Assembly: GCA_013696265.1 (NCBI GenBank)
Contig: JACCYX010000325.1
Location: 1-12,413 of the forward strand
Source of the DNA: Chloroflexia bacterium
Lineage (GTDB): Bacteria > Chloroflexota > Chloroflexia > Thermomicrobiales > UBA6265
Reading direction: 5' to 3'
DNA length: 12,413 nucleotides
In this document: positions 1 through 6,236 of the stretch, piece by piece
How the letters are laid out: every line of letters begins with the position of its first letter
Numbering within the stretch: the stretch's first letter is position 1
Translations under genes and position numbers: made by a program
The notes under the pieces: generated by a model
Told to the model about the DNA's origin: nothing
The model's database searches: none
Seen by the model: only the letters and a program-made list of their open reading frames with translations

Positions 1-230
1 CGGCCGGGACGCCGATACGTCCCAAGCCGTCTCGTCGAGCATCAGGATGAGGCGCGGCCCCCCAAGTCGTGGTCCGCCGACCGCGCGGTGTCGTAGCCGA
101 GCACGCCGGACCCGACCCCGAACAAGCCGGCCGCGCAGGGCAAGCCTGGTGCCCGTGTCGCCAGCAGCGGCTCCACCGCTTCCCTGAACAGGATGCGTGA
201 AAGGTCCAGGCTGGGGATGAAGTCGGGCAT
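1..230 (-). pseudogene. DUF4037-type protein, 5' fragment, apparently frameshifted
   Basis: The first residues, MPDFIPSLDLSRILFREAV, and the later SADHD followed by glycines resemble the N-terminus of DUF4037 proteins, which usually read FIPGLELSR...STDHDWGPR (recalled from the family, not searched). The family is poorly characterised and looks nucleotidyltransferase-like. The start at 230 has an upstream GAGG at a suitable distance. The open frame stops at 42-44. Directly before that, the DNA read in another frame continues as PRLILMLDETAWDVSASRP to the window edge, which is what should follow DHDWG. The break lies in the T/G-rich run at about 57-65: eight bases separate the codon for the last D from the P codon, where six would be expected. 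The gene is therefore either decayed or carries a sequencing error in a homopolymer. Its 3' part lies outside the window. An IS630 element begins 27 bases upstream of the start and probably separates the gene from its promoter. Family call moderate, frameshift call moderate. Confidence 0.62.
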
Positions 231-253
231 CGCAACCTCGTGATCTCGTGCTC

Positions 254-269
254 ATACGGAATCCGGGTA
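254..269 (+). repeat. IS630 left inverted repeat (with TA)
   Basis: The sequence ATACGGAATCCGGGTA is a perfect 16-base match to the reverse complement of 1393-1408. The TA at 255-256 is the likely target duplication, so the element end itself starts at 257. Confidence 0.9.
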
Positions 270-309
270 GACAGGGGAGGGATACTGGAGGGGATCAGGA
301 GGTTCCGCC

Positions 310-1388
310 ATGCCCCGCTGTCTGACCGTTGCCCCGCACCTCGCCATTGATGACGTGGAGCACCGCTACCGGGCCTGTCGCGACGCCGTCGAACGCAGCC
401 ACTGGCAGATGGTTTGGCTGGTGGCCGGGAGCCATCATGTGCCCGCCGTCGCCCGGCTGACCGGCTATTCGGTGCCGTGGGTGCGGGAGATCATCCGCCG
501 CTACAACGCCAGCGGCCCGGACGCCCTGGGCGACGGGCGGGCGGCGCACCGGGGCGGCAACCCGCCCCTGCTCTCGCCCGCGCGCAAGGACGAGCTGGCG
601 GCGGCCCTCGACGGACCGGCCCCGGACGGGGGGCTGTGGACGGGGCCGAAGGTGGCGGCCTGGATGGCCGAGCGGCTGGGCCGCCCCATCCATCCGCAGC
701 GGGGGTGGGAAGCCGTGCGCGCGCTCGGCTTGACGCTCCAGGTGCCCCGACCGCGCGCCACGCACGCCGATCCCGCCGCCCAGGCGGCCTTCAAAAAAGG
801 GGGCTCCAGGCCCAGGTCGATGCGGTGAGGGCCGCCCATCCGACCGCCCAGCTGACGGTCTGGGCCGAAGACGAGCACCGGTTGGGCCTGCTGCCGGTCA
901 TTCGCCGGGTCTGGGCGCGGCGGGGCCAGCGGCCGACCGCCTGGGTCCGGCGCCGCTACCAGTGGCTCTACGTCTCCGCCATCGTGCGGCCCACCACCGG
1001 CCAGAGCTGGTGGGCACTGGTGCCGTCCGTGACCACGGCGGCCATGACCCAGGTGCTGGCCGCCTTCGCCCAGGACGAAGGGATCGACGCGATGCACCGG
1101 GCGGTCCTGGTCCTCGACGGGGCGGGCTGGCACACCTCGAAGCGGCTCGTCGTGCCCGACGGCATCGACCTGGTCTTCCTGCCGCCCGCCTCGCCGGAGC
1201 TCCAACCAGTCGAACGGGTCTGGCGGCTGGTCGATGAGCCGGTGGCGAACCGGACGTTCACCGACCTGAACGAAATGACGGACCTCCTGGTGACCCGCTG
1301 CCAGACCCTGCGGGCCGCCAGGCGCCAGATCAAGGCGCACACGAACTTCCACTGGTGGGCCATCGAACGCCGCCGCCGGATCCGCTAG
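310..1388 (+). CDS. IS630-family transposase, made by -1 frameshift
   Basis: This DDE transposase should bind the element's inverted ends and catalyse cut-and-paste transposition. The first frame starts at ATG 310 after a strong AGGAGG (297-302, 7-base spacing). It encodes helix-turn-helix DNA-binding domains (about residues 20-110, for example AVARLTGYSVPWVREIIRRY) and would stop at 828. The second frame encodes the catalytic domain. Its acidic residues are D at 870-872 (WAEDEHRLGL), D at 1116-1118 (VLDGAGWH) and E at 1212-1214 (LQPVERVW). The second frame is -1 relative to the first, and the two overlap at the run AAAAAAGGGGG (793-803). Slippage there joins them into a 359-residue protein, the usual length for the family. 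IS630 members are known to use such runs, so I read this as programmed frameshifting rather than decay. I cannot exclude a simple indel. Confidence 0.88.
793..803 (+). promoter_or_regulatory. Slippery run for transposase frameshifting (A6G5)
   Basis: Six A followed by five G lie at the junction of the two transposase frames. In the upstream frame the codons are AAA AAA GGG GGC. A -1 shift gives AAA AGG GGG and continues into the catalytic frame as KRGLQAQVDAVR. Runs of this kind support ribosomal -1 slippage or transcriptional slippage (one added A) in IS elements. No obvious downstream stimulatory stem was identified by eye. Confidence 0.7.
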
Positions 1389-1392
1389 TGAT

Positions 1393-1408
1393 TACCCGGA
1401 TTCCGTAT
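1393..1408 (-). repeat. IS630 right inverted repeat (with TA)
   Basis: This is the exact reverse complement of 254-269. The TA at 1406-1407 is the matching target duplication. The transposase stop codon (1386-1388) is only 4 bases inside the repeat. Confidence 0.9.
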
Positions 1409-1496
1409 AAATCCCTGCGCGCCCGAAACGCCACCTCGATCGCCGCGCCAACGGGACGCCGTGGGTGGGGTGTCGGGATATCGTTGCGGGAAGCGC

Positions 1497-1531
1497 AACA
1501 GCGCCGGTGGGCTTGCCCCACCGGCGCTGTT
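1497..1531 (-). terminator. 15-bp perfect hairpin downstream of the cupredoxin gene
   Basis: AACAGCGCCGGTGGG (1497-1511) pairs perfectly with 1517-1531 around the 5-base loop CTTGC. It lies 37 bases past the stop of the minus-strand cupredoxin gene, where a terminator is expected. There is no clear U tract on either strand, so it may be a weak or bidirectional terminator. A second short stem (GTTGCG 1483-1488 with 1494-1499) overlaps its outer edge. Confidence 0.6.
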
Positions 1532-1568
1532 CGTATGCGTGTGATGACGGGTAGTCAGTCCGTCGCGC

Positions 1569-2336
1569 TTACGGCTCGGTCACCACGATGGTCCCGGTCA
1601 TGACGGGATGCAGGGTGCAGATGTACTCGAAGCTCCCCGCCTCATCGAAGGTGTGGCTGAACGCCTCGCCGGAACTCATGATCCCCGAATCCCACAACCC
1701 GTCCGTCGAAGTCGTGGTGTGGATCACGCCGCCGTCATTGGTCCACGTCACCGTGGCGCCGACCGGGATTTCGACGGTTTCCCCGTCGAAGGAGTAATCG
1801 AGGATCGCGACCGCCGTCTCCGCCGGGGCGGTATTCGCGACCGCCGGCGTGGCCTGAACGTCATCGTTCGAGAGTCCAAAGCCGAGGAAGACCACCACGT
1901 CGGTGCCGCCGTTCCCGGTCGTCGAAAGCGCCGCCACCCCGGAATAGCCAGAATCGTTCTGCTCATTGAGGCCAATCACGAGGGTGCCGTCAACGACGGT
2001 TCCAACAACATCGCCGCAGGCAATGTAGTTCTCGACATTCTCCGCGCTTTCGTGCAGGTTAATCGCGAACGGTTCCGCCAGCAAATCATCCAGCGAGACA
2101 TCGATCGACGTGACCCCGACTTCAACCGCACCGGGTTCGGCGTCGGGCGAAACCGGCTCGACCTCGGACAGGGGATACTCAGGTTCCGGATCGAGCTCCG
2201 CACAGGTGCCTTGATGGACGTGGGCCGGGTGGGCTGCCTCCACCAGCTCCTGGGCCGTCGCGCCAGGCCCCGCCGTTGCGAACAACGCAACCGCGGCAAA
2301 CACCGAAAGCAGTGAACGTGCAACTGATCGTCCCAT
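1569..2336 (-). CDS. Secreted two-domain cupredoxin (plastocyanin-like) protein
   Basis: The protein is predicted to be exported and to bind one type 1 copper, so it probably moves electrons or handles copper outside the membrane. The start at 2336 is chosen because GGGAGGAG lies 7 bases before it; an earlier ATG (2360) has no such site. The product has 255 residues. Residues 1-29 form a signal peptide with a hydrophobic stretch ending ATAQ. Residues about 36-155 are a domain with two cysteines (C45, C107) that I recall only loosely from related bacteria. Residues about 172-255 are a cupredoxin domain with the full ligand set H206, C240, H243 and M246 (GVIHTTTS and YICTLHPVMTG). A low-complexity linker rich in A, T and P joins the domains. 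It is divergent from the ferritin-like genes across a 406-bp gap. The copper site is clear; the partner and the role of the first domain are unknown. Confidence 0.9.
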   Translation of the reverse strand: MGRSVARSLLSVFAAVALFATAGPGATAQELVEAAHPAHVHQGTCAELDPEPEYPLSEVEPVSPDAEPGAVEVGVTSIDVSLDDLLAEPFAINLHESAENVENYIACGDVVGTVVDGTLVIGLNEQNDSGYSGVAALSTTGNGGTDVVVFLGFGLSNDDVQATPAVANTAPAETAVAILDYSFDGETVEIPVGATVTWTNDGGVIHTTTSTDGLWDSGIMSSGEAFSHTFDEAGSFEYICTLHPVMTGTIVVTEP

Positions 2337-2742
2337 CTGGATTCTCCTCCCGGAATACATATCTGTTGAGCCGCATGCCGGCCACGGTCGCTACTACGGC
2401 GCGGCCGATTGTACTGAATCAATGGAAGCTGTGGGTATTCAGGGCGAAGGCATGTTGATTGATGTCCTATTGTCCTGGACGGCCGCTGCAGCGCAGCTTG
2501 TCTCCACCCGTACCGCGACCAATCAACCAACCTGCCACGCGGTCCAATGCTGTCCGGACAACGTTCCCTGAAGCCTTATCGCGATGGTCGTATCACGCAT
2601 GGCCCTTTTGGTCGATCCGAGTGATCCAGTGCTCCTGGAATCCCGTAATAGTGGTCAGAGCGAGAACGCGAGGACATCCGGACCGGGCAGTCACGGGGCT
2701 GCCAGCGGTTTCCTGCCGTTACTCGGGAGAGGGAGAGAGCCC
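2337..2742. other. Divergent intergenic region, no gene seen
   Basis: These 406 bases separate the minus-strand cupredoxin gene from the plus-strand ferritin-like pair and should hold both promoters. On the minus strand a -10-like TACAAT is visible in the stretch 2412-2417, without a convincing -35 box. On the plus strand no clear promoter was found. The open frame running in from 2584 is not supported as coding: the first codon with a ribosome binding site is 2743. A leader or a regulatory RNA could be present but nothing shows it. Confidence 0.4.
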
Positions 2743-3393
2743 ATGCCAGCGCTGCATACGCTGTTCATGAACGCCATTTCGGAAGAGCGGAATCTTCAGG
2801 TAAGCCGTCGGACGTTGCTTGGCACAGGGTCCAAACTCGCCATCGGCGGCACAGCGGCGATGGTCGCCATGTCGTCCCCGGCGTTCGCCCGCCTGGTGGC
2901 GGCGCAGGCATTCACCGACGACCTCGACGTCCTTAATTACGCGCTGACGCTCGAGCACCTCGAGTACGCGTTCTACCGCGACGGCCTGGCCGGCTACAGC
3001 GCCGACGTGTTCGACGATGGGGTCTACGACAACCTGATCGACATCCGGGATCACGAAGACGCCCATGTCGACGCGCTCATCTCGACGATCAACGACCTCG
3101 GCGGCACGCCCGTGGAGGAAGCCGAGTACGACTTCGGCTACCAGAACGCGGCCGGCTTCCTGGCCGTTGCCGCCGCGCTGGAGAACACCGGTGTCTCGGC
3201 CTATGACGGCGCCGCGGCGTCGATCGAAAATGTCGCCATCCTGAACGCCGCCGGCTCGATCGTGGCCGTCGAGGCTCGCCACGCCTCGTACCTGAACCTG
3301 ATCAACGGCGACGATCCCTTCCCGGCGGCATTCGAAACACCGCTGTCCCGAGACGAGATTCTCGCGATCGCGGGTCCGTTCATTGTTGGCTAA
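2743..3393 (+). CDS. Tat-exported ferritin-like (Ferritin_2) protein
   Basis: This 216-residue protein has a twin-arginine signal (SRRTLLGTG at about 21-29, then a hydrophobic segment ending near SPAFA 45-49) and a ferritin-like four-helix domain (about 58-185). All expected di-iron ligands are present: E71 or E74 in helix 1 (ALTLEHLE), E105 and H108 in helix 2 (HEDAHV), E147 in helix 3 (ALENTG) and E177 and H180 in helix 4 (VEARHA). Proteins of this family are often called desiccation-related or ferritin-like; their reaction is mostly unknown, and Tat export would fit folding with metal in the cytoplasm. The start at 2743 follows a purine-rich GGGAGAGGGAGAG. It is followed after 46 bases by a clear paralogue, so the two probably form one transcript. 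It lacks the C-terminal anchor seen in that paralogue. Family call strong, function uncertain. Confidence 0.88.
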   Translation: MPALHTLFMNAISEERNLQVSRRTLLGTGSKLAIGGTAAMVAMSSPAFARLVAAQAFTDDLDVLNYALTLEHLEYAFYRDGLAGYSADVFDDGVYDNLIDIRDHEDAHVDALISTINDLGGTPVEEAEYDFGYQNAAGFLAVAAALENTGVSAYDGAAASIENVAILNAAGSIVAVEARHASYLNLINGDDPFPAAFETPLSRDEILAIAGPFIVG

Positions 3394-3439
3394 CCGTTTC
3401 GTATCCGTGAACTGGATCCCCGAGAAGGAGAACCTCACC

Positions 3440-4270
3440 ATGAGTCAATTGAAAGCAGCCAGGTATCACGAAAGCCTGACGAGCGCCCTTACCCAGGCCC
3501 AGGCCCACCGTTCGTCCCGTCGCGCCGCGCTGCGGACCTCGCTGGTCGCCACCGGCGGCGCCGCAATCGTCCTCACCGGACCTTCGGTCTTCGGATTCCG
3601 TTCCGCGATGGCGCAAGACTTCGCGGGCCCGGTCGACGTGCTTAACTACGCGCTGACCCTGGAGCACCTCGAAGCGACGTTCTACCGCGAGTTCAATGAC
3701 GAATTTTCCGCGATGGACATCGAGTCCGCCGGGTTCGGCAGCAATGTCCGGGGCCGGCTGGAAAGCATCGAGGCCCACGAAGCCGAGCACGTCGACGTGC
3801 TGGTCACGGTCATCGACTCGCTGGGCGGCACGCCGGTGACGGAAGCGATGTACAACTTCGGCGTCACCGATGTCGACAGCTACATCGCCACCGCGCAGGT
3901 GCTCGAGAACCTGGGCACCGGCGCCTACACCGGCGCCGCCCAGTTCCTGATCGACGAGGATGACCTGCTGACCGCCGCGTTGACGATTCACGGCGTCGAA
4001 GCCCGCCACGCGTCGTACCTCAACGTGCTCAACGGGGATTCCCCGTTCCCGGAGGCGTTCGAAACCGCCCTGACGCCGGCCGAAGTGCTGGCCGCCGCCG
4101 GGCCGCTCATCGTCTCCGAGATGCCGGACACGGGCACCGGAGCGGGCACGGATGCACCGGGCCTCGGCACCTACGCGGCGCTGGGCGCGCTCGGGTTGGG
4201 CGCGGCGGCCGTCGTCGCGCGAACCCGCGAATCCCGAACTCGGGAAGAGGCTGTCGCCGTCCGGGCCTAG
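3440..4270 (+). CDS. Tat-exported ferritin-like protein with C-terminal anchor-like tail
   Basis: This 276-residue paralogue of the preceding gene starts at 3440 after AAGGAG. It has a twin-arginine signal (SSRRAALRTS at 25-34, hydrophobic to about 57, AMAQ cleavage region) and a ferritin-like domain (about 64-215). The ligands are conserved: E75 or E78, E114, H117, E156, E187 and H190. Blocks such as DVLNYALTLEHLE and VEARHASYLN are nearly identical to the upstream copy, so the pair arose by tandem duplication. After the domain come MPDTG (228-232), a glycine-rich spacer, a hydrophobic segment (about 243-260) and an arginine-rich tail (RTRESRTRE). This order of motif, membrane helix and positive tail is that of a sortase sorting signal, although M replaces the usual L. 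It may instead simply be a membrane anchor. A strong hairpin terminator follows at 4296-4319. Confidence 0.88.
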   Translation: MSQLKAARYHESLTSALTQAQAHRSSRRAALRTSLVATGGAAIVLTGPSVFGFRSAMAQDFAGPVDVLNYALTLEHLEATFYREFNDEFSAMDIESAGFGSNVRGRLESIEAHEAEHVDVLVTVIDSLGGTPVTEAMYNFGVTDVDSYIATAQVLENLGTGAYTGAAQFLIDEDDLLTAALTIHGVEARHASYLNVLNGDSPFPEAFETALTPAEVLAAAGPLIVSEMPDTGTGAGTDAPGLGTYAALGALGLGAAAVVARTRESRTREEAVAVRA

Positions 4271-4295
4271 CGCTCACGGATAGCACGCACGAGAG

Positions 4296-4325
4296 GGGCT
4301 GGACAGCGTTGTCCAGCCCATTCTT
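4296..4325 (+). terminator. Rho-independent terminator of the ferritin-like operon
   Basis: GGGCTGGACA (4296-4305) pairs perfectly with 4310-4319 around the loop GCGT, and the stem is followed by ATTCTT. It lies 25 bases after the stop of the second ferritin-like gene. Confidence 0.8.
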
Positions 4326-4370
4326 GCCGTTAACGCGCGATCCAGGACAGCGACTCGCGCGTTGGTTGAG

Positions 4371-4386
4371 TGTTCCGTTCCATGTA
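4371..4386 (+). repeat. Left terminal inverted repeat of the 210-bp element
   Basis: These 16 bases match the reverse complement of 4565-4580 without a mismatch. The last six bases (CATGTA) also belong to the local hairpin 4381-4407, so the two pairings compete. Confidence 0.75.
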
Positions 4387-4564
4387 CGGCCGCGGCAGCC
4401 GTACATGACGTGTGATGCACACTGTTTTGGGAATGCGCCGCCATGATGGAGGTTTCGGCCCCGGACGGCCGTCTCGTAGGGGCGGACACCCTGTGCGTCG
4501 TTGCGCAGCCACCATATGCGACCGGGGTCCGCCCCTACGAAAAGCCGCACTATGCATCAGGCGT

Positions 4565-4580
4565 TACATGGAACGGAACA
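4565..4580 (-). repeat. Right terminal inverted repeat of the 210-bp element
   Basis: TACATGGAACGGAACA is the exact reverse complement of 4371-4386. The match stops at once outside both ends. Confidence 0.75.
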
Positions 4581-4699
4581 GCCATCACACTCGCCATTCG
4601 CTCCACGATGTTGGCCAACCAGACGAGAAGCCCGATGGATCGCCCAATGAGCTTCCGTGCGGTCATGCCAGATTCCGCGCAGGCTGTGATTCGCGTTTA

Positions 4700-4708
4700 T
4701 GGTAAGAT
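4700..4708 (+). promoter_or_regulatory. Possible extended -10 promoter of the nfeD-floA operon
   Basis: TGGTAAGAT reads as an extended -10 box (TG, one base, TAAGAT), 33 bases before the ATG at 4742. No -35 box is recognisable 16-18 bases upstream. The location, just before the first gene of the operon, is the main support. Confidence 0.35.
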
Positions 4709-4741
4709 AAGGGACGTTCGAGAAAGACCTTGAGGTGCATC

Positions 4742-6181
4742 ATGATTCGCTCCGGCTCCCCAGCGATGACATCGGCGTCGCCGGTCTGTGGGGCTCATTC
4801 GCCATCGGTCCCACAGCCACAACCCCCTCGCTCCGCAATGCTCCGGCGGCTGGTGATGATCGTCGCCCTGCTGCTGATCGTGACCGGCATTCATGCCTCC
4901 AGCGCCGGACCGCCCGCCGCCGCGCAAACCGATACCGGGTCCAGCACCGAACAGGTCTACGTCGTGCCGATCCAGGGCACGATCGAACCGGGGATCGCCC
5001 ACTTCCTGGAACGCTCCCTGGCCGAGGCGGATGAGGCGGGGGCCACCTACGTGGTGCTCGACATCAACACCCCTGGCGGGCGGCTCGACACGGTGCTCCA
5101 GATGCGGGACATGATCCTGGGCAGTCCGGTGCCGGTCGTCGCCTACGTCAACCGCGAGGCGTTTTCGGCCGGCGCGCTGATTACGATTGCCTCCGACCAG
5201 ATCTGGATGGCCCCGGCGGCGGTCTTCGGGGCGGCCACGCCTGTCCTCGGCGGCACCGGCGAAACGGCCGACGCCAAGACGGTGTCCGCCGTCCGCGCTA
5301 CCTTCCGGGCAACCGCCGAGGAGACCGGCCGCGACCCGGCGATCGCCGAGGCGATGGTCGATCCCGCCGTGGCGGTCGATGGGCTCGATTCCTCGACGAC
5401 CCTGCTGTCGCTCTCCACCGACCAGGCCCTGCAATGGAACTACGCCGACGGCGTGGCCGAGGATATCCCGGCGGTGCTGACCTCACTCGGCGTGGCCAAC
5501 GCCACGGTCACCGAAATGCGCCTGAGCCCGATCGAGCATTTCGTGCGCTGGATCACCGATCCAATCTTCGCCTCGCTGCTCATCACCGGCGGGTTATTCC
5601 TGATCATCGCCGACGCCCTCTTCGCGGGCTTCGGGATCGCGGCGCTGGCCGGGGTCACCTGCCTCGGTCTCTTCTTCTGGGGTCATCTCCTGGCCGGGCT
5701 CGCGGGTTGGGAGGACCTCGTGTTGATCGCGCTCGGGCTCGTGCTGATCGGGGTCGAGATCTTCGTGATTCCGGGCTTCGGGGTCGCGGGGATTGCCGGC
5801 ATCGCGGCCCTGGCCGGAGGGTTGATCCTGAGCATGACCGGGCGCGGCATCCGTGACTTCGCGTTCACCGACGAGGTGATCCGGGCCGGGTGGACCGTGG
5901 CGATCTCGCTCGGCCTCGTGCTGGCGGCGATGATCGGCTTCTCGCTGCTGGCGCCGCGCCTGACCGGCGACTCGACCCGCTCCCATCGCGGTTTCAGTTG
6001 GCTGGCGCTGTCGGCCACCGTGGACGACGGACACGAACGCTCGCCGCGCAAGGATCCGGGGCGCCCAGGTTGGGTGGTACGCATGACCGGTGGCCAGGGC
6101 GTGCTCGAACGCGGCGACCTGCATATGCCGGACGGTCCGAATCAGGGTCCAGGGACAGGACCCACCGCTCGGCACGACTAG
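4742..6181 (+). CDS. nfeD: NfeD-type membrane-bound serine protease (ClpP class)
   Basis: Long NfeD proteins are membrane serine proteases paired with stomatin/flotillin partners; here the partner gene follows directly. The ATG at 4742 has GAGG six bases upstream. The product has 479 residues. A signal or anchor helix (about 34-50) is followed by a ClpP-like domain (about 71-250) with NTPGG (109-113), the nucleophile S142 in AFSAGALI, GAATPV (163-168) and the likely general base K179 in DAKT. Several membrane helices follow (about 275-365 and 383-404). Family members usually end in an OB-fold (NfeD) domain. Here the last 70 residues are hydrophilic (DDGHERSPRKDPGRP, ending GPTARHD) with no recognisable OB pattern, and no other frame supplies one. 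The domain is thus lost, very divergent or replaced. Only 55 bases separate it from floA, so co-transcription is likely. Confidence 0.88.
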   Translation: MIRSGSPAMTSASPVCGAHSPSVPQPQPPRSAMLRRLVMIVALLLIVTGIHASSAGPPAAAQTDTGSSTEQVYVVPIQGTIEPGIAHFLERSLAEADEAGATYVVLDINTPGGRLDTVLQMRDMILGSPVPVVAYVNREAFSAGALITIASDQIWMAPAAVFGAATPVLGGTGETADAKTVSAVRATFRATAEETGRDPAIAEAMVDPAVAVDGLDSSTTLLSLSTDQALQWNYADGVAEDIPAVLTSLGVANATVTEMRLSPIEHFVRWITDPIFASLLITGGLFLIIADALFAGFGIAALAGVTCLGLFFWGHLLAGLAGWEDLVLIALGLVLIGVEIFVIPGFGVAGIAGIAALAGGLILSMTGRGIRDFAFTDEVIRAGWTVAISLGLVLAAMIGFSLLAPRLTGDSTRSHRGFSWLALSATVDDGHERSPRKDPGRPGWVVRMTGGQGVLERGDLHMPDGPNQGPGTGPTARHD

Positions 6182-6236
6182 ACGGGGCGCGACGCCGCTC
6201 CCCGAGATACGCACTGCATGGGAAAGGTCTACATCT

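Larger units (their letters stand above)
257..1405 (+). mobile_element. IS630-family insertion sequence, complete
   Basis: The element is bounded by perfect inverted repeats. ATACGGAATCCGGGTA at 254-269 is the exact reverse complement of 1393-1408. IS630/Tc1-mariner elements insert at TA and duplicate it. Taking the TA at 255-256 and 1406-1407 as the target duplication gives an element of 1149 bp with ends beginning CGGAATCCGGGTA, a normal size for the family. It carries one transposase split between two frames. Perfect ends and an uninterrupted DDE region suggest recent insertion and possible activity. It lies just upstream of the DUF4037-type gene on the minus strand. Confidence 0.9.
4371..4580. 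mobile_element. MITE-like element, 210 bp, with nested inverted repeats
   Basis: TGTTCCGTTCCATGTA (4371-4386) is the exact reverse complement of 4565-4580, giving perfect 16-bp ends on a 210-bp non-coding block. Inside are two more perfect palindromes: CATGTACGGC (4381-4390) with 4398-4407, a local hairpin that shares bases with the left end, and TCGTAGGGGCGGAC (4474-4487) with 4527-4540. The ends differ from those of the IS630 element in this window, so that transposase is not the obvious mobiliser. No target duplication is evident in the flanks. It could be a MITE, a repeated extragenic palindrome cluster or a structured RNA. No convincing gene lies inside. Confidence 0.55.

Noticed and set aside
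501..1352. Long minus-strand open frame of 283 codons across the transposase
   Set aside because: It is the antisense shadow of the IS630 transposase: low-complexity composition, no domain, and the plus strand carries the DDE motif.
1483..1531. Terminator/antiterminator switch from the two overlapping stems
   Set aside because: The overlap is only three bases, both stems lie downstream of a stop codon and no regulated gene follows on either strand, so chance is sufficient.
2584..2742. N-terminal extension of the first ferritin-like protein
   Set aside because: There is no ribosome binding site at 2584, and the extension would place 50 polar residues before the Tat signal. The start at 2743 has a purine-rich site.
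4412..4733. Two overlapping plus-strand open frames of about 97 codons within and after the palindromic element
   Set aside because: They run through the inverted repeats, have no ribosome binding site and no recognisable domain.
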